From assembly GCA_002359055.1 (NCBI GenBank), contig DEQC01000015.1, positions 42,757 to 71,900 on the forward strand: a stretch of 29,144 bases of DNA. The letters run 5' to 3'. The notes below the pieces were generated by a model, which was not told the origin of the DNA, searched no databases, and saw only the letters and a program-made list of their open reading frames with translations. Numbering within the stretch: the first letter of the stretch is position 1; the number at the start of each line of letters is the position of its first letter. This DNA is from Flavobacteriales bacterium UBA3376 (GTDB taxonomy: Bacteria; Bacteroidota; Bacteroidia; Flavobacteriales; Weeksellaceae). Positions 23,288 through 29,144 of this stretch are shown here, one piece after another. The translations under genes and the position numbers were made by a program.

Positions 23288-23306
23288 TGACGTATTTTGA
23301 CGTATT
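23288..23306 (+). repeat. Tandem TGACGTATT repeat in the cas9 promoter region
   Basis: TGACGTATT at 23288-23296 is repeated at 23298-23306, a period of 10 bases, so both copies face the same side of the helix. They lie just upstream of a near-consensus -7 box, TATTATTG (23314-23321), and would be well placed for a regulator of cas9. The half site TGACGT is not assigned to a known factor here. Confidence 0.4.
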
Positions 23307-23342
23307 GAATGTTTATTATTGAAATTTATTAAAAATTAAGGC

Positions 23343-26300
23343 ATGAGTAAGAAAACAATTTTAGGACTGGATTTAGGGACAACTTCTATCGGGTTTGCAC
23401 ATGTAATAGAAGGTGAGGATATACAACAATCAGAAATTAAACAGATTGGAGTAAGGGTGGTGCCACTAACTGTGGATGAAGAACAAAACTTTGAGAAAGG
23501 TAGAAGTATTACTACGAATGCTGAGCGTACATTGAAAAGAGGTGCTCGTAGAAACTTAGACCGCTATCAAGACAGAAGAGAAAATTTAATTGAAGTTTTA
23601 CAAAAGGCGAAAATAATAGATAAGGAAACACCTCTTGCAGAGGATGGAAAAAACACTACGCATCAAACTTGGGCATTACGTGCGAAAGCAGCTGTTGAAA
23701 AAATTGAAAAAGATGAGTTAGCTCGTGTGCTTTTAGCTATCAATAAAAAACGTGGTTATAAAAGTAGCCGTAAAGCCAAAAATGAAGATGAAGGACAGAT
23801 TATTGATGGAATGGCTATCGCAAAACGTCTTTATGAAGAGAACATTACACCAGGACAATTTGTTTTTCAGTGTTTGATGGAAGGTAAAAAATCTATTCCT
23901 GATTTTTATCGTTCAGATTTACAAGCTGAATTTGACAAAGTATGGAATTTTCAAAAACAGTTTTATCCAGAGATTCTTACAGACCAATTTTATGAAGAAT
24001 TAAAAGGAAAAGGACAAAGGGCAACTTCTGCCGCATTTTGGAGTACTTATAAATTCAATACTGCTGATATAAAAGACTTGGAAGATAGTTTGAAAAATGA
24101 ACAAACTATTAAGTTAAATAAAAGGGAACAAAAGAGATTACAATCATATAAATGGCGAAGTGATGCTATTTCTAAACAACTTGATAAAGAAGAAGTGGCT
24201 TATGTTCTGACAGAGATTAACAATAATTTGAATAGCTCGAGTGGTTATTTAGGTGAAATTTCAGATCGTAGTAAAGAATTATATTTTAACCAACAAACCG
24301 TTGGACAATATTTGTATCAACAGCTTCAAGAAAATCCTCACACACGATTAAAAAATCAGGTTTTCTATCGTCAAGATTATTTAGATGAATTTGAGAAAAT
24401 TTGGGAAGTTCAATCAAAGTATCACCCTGAATTAACTGAAGAACTTAAAACCGAAATACGAGACATTATTATTTTTTATCAACGAAAATTAAAGTCTCAG
24501 AAAGGTTTGATTAGTTTTTGTGAATTTGAAAGTAAAGAAATTATTGTTGACGGAAAAAAGAAAACAATTGGCTTAAGAGTGGCACCAAAGTCTTCTCCTT
24601 TATTTCAAGAGTTTAAGATTTGGCAAAACTTAAATAATGTTTTGATTCGTAAAAAAGGAAGCAAAAAGAGAGTTGCTAAAAATGAAAATCAAACAAGCAT
24701 TTTCGAAGATGAAAAAGAGATCTTTGAGCTTGACTTAGAAGCCAAACAACAAATTTTTGAAGAACTTAATTTAAAAGGTAATCTTACAGCTAAAAAAATA
24801 ATTGAACTCTTAGGTTACAAGCCTGCTGATTGGGAAATGAGCTATAGCCAGTTAGAAGGGAATAGAACTAATCAAGCACTTTACAATGCCTATTTGAAAA
24901 TATTAGAAATCGAGGGTTATGACATTAAAGATATTTTAAGGGTTAAGTCTAATAAAGATGAAGTAGAGTTGGATGATTTGAAGGTTTCTGCTTCTGAGAT
25001 TAAAAATATGGTTCGAGATATTTTTAAAGTATTAGGAATTGACACTGAAATTCTTGAATTTGATGCGGAATTAGATGGTAAAGACTTTGAAAAACAGGCA
25101 TCTTACCAACTATGGCATTTGTTATATTCTTATGAAGAAGATGACTCACACAGTGGAAATGAAAAGTTATATGAGCTATTAGAAAAGAAGTTTGGCTTTA
25201 AAAGAGAACACGCAGAAATTTTAGCCAATGTTGCATTGCAAGATGATTATGGTAATCTGTCGACCAAAGCCATGAGGAAAATTATTGTTCATTTGAAACA
25301 AGGTTTTGCTTATGGAGGAAGAAAAGATCGTCCATTTGAACCAAGCGCCTGTGAATATGCAGGTTACCGACATTCTAAACATTCATTGACCAAAGAAGAA
25401 ATTGCAAGCAGAGAATTAGACGATACTTTAGAGCTGTTGAAAAAGAACAGTTTAAGAAATCCTGTGGTGGAGAAAATTCTTAATCAAATGGTGAATGTGG
25501 TAAATGCCTTGATTGAGAAGAATAGTAAGAGAGATGAAAATGGGAAAATTGTAGAGTACTTCAAATTTGATGAAATTCGTATCGAATTGGCACGTGAATT
25601 AAAGAAAAATGCCAAAGAGCGAGAGGAAATGACTAGTGGAATTAACAAAGCGAAATCAGAAAATGACAAAATAAGAGAAAGGATTAGAAAAGATTTCCCA
25701 AATGTTCCAAACCCTACAAGAAATGATATAGTTCGATATAAATTGTATCAAGAATTAGCATTTAATGGTTATAAAGATTTATATACTAACTCTAAGGTTG
25801 AGTACCATAAATTATTTAGTAAAGAATATGATATTGACCATATTATTCCTCAATCTCGCTTGTTTGATGATAGCTTTTCAAATAAAGTTCTAGTGCCAAG
25901 ACAGGCAAACCTTGATAAAAGTAACCAAACCGCTTTTGATTATATGTCAACTAAAGGTGAACAAGATTTTTCAACATACATTTCAAATGTTGAGGCTTTA
26001 TTTAAAGAGAAAGTTATCACTAAAGCCAAATATCAAAAGTTACTTAAAAAAACAACTGATATTGGTGACGGATTTATCGAAAGAGATTTACGTGAAAGCC
26101 AATACATTGCTAAAAAAGCAAAGGAAATGTTGTTGAAAATCACCAAATCAGTGGTTTCAACTTCTGGAAGTATTACAGACAGATTGCGTGAAGATTGGGG
26201 ATTAATTAATGTGATGAAAGAATTAAATCTACCGAAATATCGCGCACTTGGTCTAACTGAAATGCAAGAACGTAAATTTGGTCAAAAAGTCGAGGTGATT

Positions 26301-27752
26301 AAAGATTGGACCAAGCGAAATGATCACCGTCATCATGCGATGGACGCTCTGACAATGGCGTTTACAAAACACAATCATATTCAATACCTCAATTATTTGA
26401 ATGCCCGAAAGAATGAAAATCACAAATTGCATGGAAATATAATTGCGATTGAGATTAAGGAATTGCACAGAGATGAAGAAGGTAAATTACGATTTAATTT
26501 ACCAATACCTAATTTCCGACAAGCTGCAAAGGAACACTTAGAGAATGTATTAATTTCTCATAAAGCAAAAAACAAGGTCGTTACCAAAAACAAAAATAGA
26601 ATAAAAACAAAAAAAGGTGAGAAGATTAAAATTGAATTAACTCCAAGAGGGCAATTGCACAAGGAAACGGTGTATGGAAAATACCATTATTATGATAGCA
26701 AAGAAGAGAAAGTGAGTGCGAAATTTGATTTGGAAACGATACAAAAAGTTTCAAATCCTGTTTATAAACAAGCTTTACTTGAACGTTTGTCTGAAAATGG
26801 AAATGATCCAAAGAAAGCTTTTTCAGGTAAAAATTCACCAAGTAGAAATCCTATTTATTTGAATGAATTAAAAACAGAAACTCTACCAGAAAAAGTGAAA
26901 TTGGTTTGGTTGGAAGCTGACTATTCCATTAGAAAAGATGTAACTCCTGAAAATTTTAAAGATGAAAAATCCATCAATAAAGTACTTGATGAGGGCATAA
27001 GACGAATCTTAAAAGATAGGTTAAAACAATTTGATGGTGATGCAAAATTGGCCTTCTCAGATTTAGAGAAAAATCCAATTTGGCTGAACAAAGAAAAAGG
27101 AATTTCTATCAAACGTGTAAGTATAAGTGGTGTGAAAAATGCAGAGCCACTGCATTATAAAAAAGATCATTTTGGTAAAGAAATTTTGGATGATGAAGGT
27201 AATAAGATTCCAGTTAGCTTTGTTAGCACTGGAAATAATCATCATGTAGCAATTTACAAAGCTCCAGTTTTAGATAGAAAAGGTGAGATTGTTTTAGATG
27301 AAAAAGGGCAACCAAAATATGTTTTACAAGAAAATGTAGTTTCTTTTTTTGAAGCAGTTGAACGAGTAAACCAAGGCTTGCCTATTATTGACAAAACATT
27401 TAACCAGCATTTAGGATGGAAATTCTTATTTACTATGAAACAAAATGAAATGTTTGTTTTCCCAAATGAACAAACAGGCTTCAATCCTGATGAAATTGAT
27501 TTATTGGATCCAAAAAACAAGAAAATTATTAGTCCGAATTTGTTTAGAGTGCAGACACTTTCTATTGTAAAGTATGGAAATAGTACTGTCCGTGATTTTA
27601 AATTCAGACATCATCTAGAAAGTACACTTATTGATGATAAAAGTTTGCAAGGAATAACATACAATCAGATTAAAAGTCTTTCTCCATTAGATAAAATTGT
27701 TAAAGTCCGCATCGATCATCTGGGCGACATTGTAAGTGTAGGAGAATATTAA
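23343..27752 (+). CDS. cas9: CRISPR-associated endonuclease Cas9, type II-C
   Basis: 1469 residues, in the range of the long Cas9 proteins of Bacteroidota. All nuclease motifs are intact: RuvC-I with Asp10 in TILGLDLGTTSIGFA, the Arg-rich bridge helix RTLKRGARRNLDRYQDRREN, RuvC-II with Glu748 in DEIRIELARELKK, HNH with His833 in YDIDHIIPQSRLFDDSFSNK, and RuvC-III with His998 and Asp1001 in RHHAMDALTMAF. The segment between the bridge helix and RuvC-II is the recognition lobe; residues after about 1100 hold the wedge and PAM-interacting domain, whose PAM cannot be read from sequence alone. It should cut DNA with crRNA and the tracrRNA encoded just upstream. cas1 follows after 15 bases and cas2 after that, without csn2 or cas4, hence II-C. 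AAGG ahead of the ATG is a weak ribosome site. Confidence 0.98.
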   Translation: MSKKTILGLDLGTTSIGFAHVIEGEDIQQSEIKQIGVRVVPLTVDEEQNFEKGRSITTNAERTLKRGARRNLDRYQDRRENLIEVLQKAKIIDKETPLAEDGKNTTHQTWALRAKAAVEKIEKDELARVLLAINKKRGYKSSRKAKNEDEGQIIDGMAIAKRLYEENITPGQFVFQCLMEGKKSIPDFYRSDLQAEFDKVWNFQKQFYPEILTDQFYEELKGKGQRATSAAFWSTYKFNTADIKDLEDSLKNEQTIKLNKREQKRLQSYKWRSDAISKQLDKEEVAYVLTEINNNLNSSSGYLGEISDRSKELYFNQQTVGQYLYQQLQENPHTRLKNQVFYRQDYLDEFEKIWEVQSKYHPELTEELKTEIRDIIIFYQRKLKSQKGLISFCEFESKEIIVDGKKKTIGLRVAPKSSPLFQEFKIWQNLNNVLIRKKGSKKRVAKNENQTSIFEDEKEIFELDLEAKQQIFEELNLKGNLTAKKIIELLGYKPADWEMSYSQLEGNRTNQALYNAYLKILEIEGYDIKDILRVKSNKDEVELDDLKVSASEIKNMVRDIFKVLGIDTEILEFDAELDGKDFEKQASYQLWHLLYSYEEDDSHSGNEKLYELLEKKFGFKREHAEILANVALQDDYGNLSTKAMRKIIVHLKQGFAYGGRKDRPFEPSACEYAGYRHSKHSLTKEEIASRELDDTLELLKKNSLRNPVVEKILNQMVNVVNALIEKNSKRDENGKIVEYFKFDEIRIELARELKKNAKEREEMTSGINKAKSENDKIRERIRKDFPNVPNPTRNDIVRYKLYQELAFNGYKDLYTNSKVEYHKLFSKEYDIDHIIPQSRLFDDSFSNKVLVPRQANLDKSNQTAFDYMSTKGEQDFSTYISNVEALFKEKVITKAKYQKLLKKTTDIGDGFIERDLRESQYIAKKAKEMLLKITKSVVSTSGSITDRLREDWGLINVMKELNLPKYRALGLTEMQERKFGQKVEVIKDWTKRNDHRHHAMDALTMAFTKHNHIQYLNYLNARKNENHKLHGNIIAIEIKELHRDEEGKLRFNLPIPNFRQAAKEHLENVLISHKAKNKVVTKNKNRIKTKKGEKIKIELTPRGQLHKETVYGKYHYYDSKEEKVSAKFDLETIQKVSNPVYKQALLERLSENGNDPKKAFSGKNSPSRNPIYLNELKTETLPEKVKLVWLEADYSIRKDVTPENFKDEKSINKVLDEGIRRILKDRLKQFDGDAKLAFSDLEKNPIWLNKEKGISIKRVSISGVKNAEPLHYKKDHFGKEILDDEGNKIPVSFVSTGNNHHVAIYKAPVLDRKGEIVLDEKGQPKYVLQENVVSFFEAVERVNQGLPIIDKTFNQHLGWKFLFTMKQNEMFVFPNEQTGFNPDEIDLLDPKNKKIISPNLFRVQTLSIVKYGNSTVRDFKFRHHLESTLIDDKSLQGITYNQIKSLSPLDKIVKVRIDHLGDIVSVGEY

Positions 27753-27767
27753 TATTATTTCTAAACC

Positions 27768-28658
27768 ATGCTCAAACGAACCATTTACATAGGGAATCCT
27801 GCCTATTTGAAGTTGAAAGACAATCAAATGCAAATCATTGATCCTCAATCTCAGGAATTGTTGGGTAAGGCAACGATTGAGGATATGGGGTTTTTGGTTT
27901 TGGACAATTATCAAATTACAATCAGTCATCAACTCATTCTTGCTCTTCAAGCCAACAATATTGCTATCATAAGTTGTGATGCACAACATTTACCTTTTGG
28001 TCTGATGTTGCCGATTTATGGACATGTCGAGCATTCTGAACGATTGAAAGTTCAAATGAATGTTTCAGAACCGCTTAGAAAACAACTTTGGAAACAAACA
28101 GTAGAGGCAAAGATTAGTCAACAAATGTTGCTTTTGAAAAAGCTTAAAAAGCAATATGAACCTATGGTTGAATATTTGAATCAAGTAAAGTCGGGCGATA
28201 GTACAAATATGGAAGGAATAGCCGCTCAATTTTATTGGAAACAAATGTTCGAGGGATTTATTCGTGAGAGAGAGGGCGATATACCCAATGCTTTTTTGAA
28301 TTATGGATATGCAATTTTGAGGAGCTTGGTCGCACGGGCTTTGGTGAGTTCAGGATTGAATCCTACAATAGGAATTTTTCATCGAAACAAATACAATCCT
28401 TATTGTTTAGCAGACGATATCATGGAGCCTTATCGGCCTTATGTAGATGAATTGGTGTTTAAAATTTATCATTTACCTACAAGACCTACTCAAATTAGTA
28501 GAGAGATTAAAGCAGAATTATTGAAAATTATGAGTGCTGATGTGATGATGATGCAAAAATTAAGACCAATGATGGTCGCTGTGAGCACAACGACTTCCTC
28601 TTTGTATAAATGTTATAAAGGAGAATTGAGAGTGATACGATATCCAATGATGACTTAA
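27768..28658 (+). CDS. cas1: CRISPR-associated integrase Cas1 (type II)
   Basis: 296 residues, the type II length. With Cas2 it captures new spacers and integrates them at the leader end of the array. The metal-binding residues are Glu149 in TNMEGIAAQFYWKQMF, His205 in TIGIFHRNKYNPYCLADD and Glu220 in IMEPYRPYVDELV. The N-terminal part (IYIGNPAYLKLKDNQMQII, then IEDMGFLVLDNYQITIS) is the beta domain, and NYGYAILRSLVARALVSSGL is the core of the alpha domain. It is placed 15 bases after cas9 and ten before cas2, one operon. All catalytic positions appear intact, so adaptation is probably active. Confidence 0.97.
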   Translation: MLKRTIYIGNPAYLKLKDNQMQIIDPQSQELLGKATIEDMGFLVLDNYQITISHQLILALQANNIAIISCDAQHLPFGLMLPIYGHVEHSERLKVQMNVSEPLRKQLWKQTVEAKISQQMLLLKKLKKQYEPMVEYLNQVKSGDSTNMEGIAAQFYWKQMFEGFIREREGDIPNAFLNYGYAILRSLVARALVSSGLNPTIGIFHRNKYNPYCLADDIMEPYRPYVDELVFKIYHLPTRPTQISREIKAELLKIMSADVMMMQKLRPMMVAVSTTTSSLYKCYKGELRVIRYPMMT

Positions 28659-28668
28659 TATAATAAAG

Positions 28669-29010
28669 ATGCTGACACATCATCGATTAAATGCATATAG
28701 AACCATGTGGGTATTAGTTTTTTTTGATTTACCAACCAATACTAAGAGGCAAAGAGCAGCTGCAAATAGCTTTAGAAAAAAATTGCTGAAAGATGGTTTT
28801 ACTATGTTTCAATTTTCGATTTATTTGCGTCATTGTCCCAGTCGGGAAAATGCTGAAGTACACATTAAACGAACCAAAAATAATTTACCAAAATTAGGAA
28901 AAGTCGGCATATTGATGATAACTGATAAGCAGTTTGGGCAAATGGAATTGTTCTTTGCACAAAAAGAAACTGATTTACCAGTCGGTCCACAACAGTTAGA
29001 ATTGTTTTAA
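28669..29010 (+). CDS. cas2: CRISPR-associated protein Cas2
   Basis: 113 residues. Cas2 forms the dimer that bridges two Cas1 dimers in spacer integration. The ferredoxin-like fold is seen in MWVLVFFDLPTNTKRQR, with the conserved Asp20 after the first strand, followed by FRKKLLKDGFTMFQFSIYLRHC and VGILMITDKQFGQMELFF. About twelve residues precede the first strand; the Met at residue 13 could be an alternative start, but ATG 28669 lies ten bases after cas1 and is preferred. A C-terminal extension (PVGPQQLELF) is common in type II-C Cas2. It is the last cas gene, followed by a strong terminator. Confidence 0.96.
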   Translation: MLTHHRLNAYRTMWVLVFFDLPTNTKRQRAAANSFRKKLLKDGFTMFQFSIYLRHCPSRENAEVHIKRTKNNLPKLGKVGILMITDKQFGQMELFFAQKETDLPVGPQQLELF

Positions 29011-29033
29011 TTTAGGAATTAAAAACAAAAGAT

Positions 29034-29070
29034 AAAAAAGCAAGTCTTCTAAATAAAGACTTGCTTTTTT
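29034..29070. terminator. Bidirectional intrinsic terminator after cas2
   Basis: A perfect 15-bp palindrome AAAAAAGCAAGTCTT (29034-29048) / AAGACTTGCTTTTTT (29056-29070) with a 7-base loop. It ends in T-runs on both strands, so it can stop cas operon transcripts and also anything arriving from the right, such as an oppositely transcribed array or gene. Confidence 0.9.
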
Positions 29071-29144
29071 AATTCTAAGAATTCGTTTCAAACTTACTGA
29101 TACAAAGCGTTCACAAATTGAGGTTGGAACGAATCCGGTTAAAA
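29071..29144 (-). other. Edge of the window: possible terminal degenerate CRISPR repeat or end of a convergent gene
   Basis: No complete repeat is present. On the minus strand 29116-29101 reads TTGTGAACGCTTTGTA, which shares TTGTGAA and GCTTT with the repeat start predicted from the tracrRNA (TTGTGAATTGCTTT), with one substitution and one gap. The 28 bases from there to the window end equal about one spacer. Alternatively the stretch is the 3' end of a minus-strand gene: one frame ends NRIRSNLNL and stops at TGA. An imperfect inverted repeat, ATTCGTTTCAAAC (29081-29093) and GGTTGGAACGAAT (29122-29134), 11 of 13 matching, overlaps it. Confidence 0.3.

Noticed and set aside
22846..23340. A CRISPR array between the YkvA-like gene and cas9
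   Set aside because: Only one copy of the repeat-like sequence (the anti-repeat) is present, with no second copy at spacer distance; it is explained by the tracrRNA.

Overview
The window is about 29 kb of AT-rich bacterial chromosome, and the signs point to Bacteroidota, most likely Flavobacteriia. They are the fused lpxC-fabZ gene, a PorX-type regulator of the type IX secretion system, an ECF sigma factor coupled to a membrane-anchored barrel protein, TAnnTTTG promoter -7 boxes, and few clear Shine-Dalgarno sequences. I cannot name the species.

Layout. 1-4800: the tail of a membrane protein, then (minus strand) a lipoprotein, an ECF sigma factor with its putative anti-sigma/barrel partner, and trmD; then (plus strand) a second ECF sigma factor and an NlpC/P60 lipoprotein. 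4800-7000: kdsA (Kdo synthesis) and the purine pair hpt-adk, ending in a terminator shared with a convergent operon. 7000-10550 (minus): porX, tsaE, ald and a small membrane-anchored protein. 10550-15750 (plus): an HD phosphohydrolase, then lpxD, lpxC-fabZ and lpxA, which are tightly packed lipid A genes, and efp. 15790-17060: fabH and tRNA-Ser(GGA), each with its own promoter. 17200-18210: one unrecognised gene and a structured intergenic patch. 18210-19960: an SOS-type pair in the order umuC then umuD. 19970-22850 (minus): lipoprotein, fabG, miaA and a YkvA-like membrane protein. 22850-29144: a type II-C CRISPR-Cas locus.

CRISPR locus. A tracrRNA gene lies on the minus strand at about 23150-23235, with anti-repeat, bulged nexus-like stem and an intrinsic terminator. 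The divergent operon cas9 (1469 aa), cas1, cas2 follows, and no csn2 or cas4 is seen. No complete CRISPR repeat is inside the window. The last 75 bases after the cas2 terminator contain a minus-strand stretch resembling the start of the repeat predicted from the tracrRNA, placed so that one spacer length reaches the window edge. The array therefore probably begins at or just beyond base 29144.

Most of the window is core housekeeping: envelope lipid synthesis, translation and tRNA modification, and purine salvage. The accessory parts are the CRISPR locus and the segment after tRNA-Ser. A recurring pattern is a TAnnTTTG box only 4-6 nt before the ATG (trmD, kdsA, lpxD, umuC), which predicts leaderless or nearly leaderless mRNAs. 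I did not find a system clearly without precedent. The best targets for checking are the tracrRNA/array edge, the leaderless promoter pattern, the repeat-rich hpt-adk promoter, and the orphan gene after tRNA-Ser.
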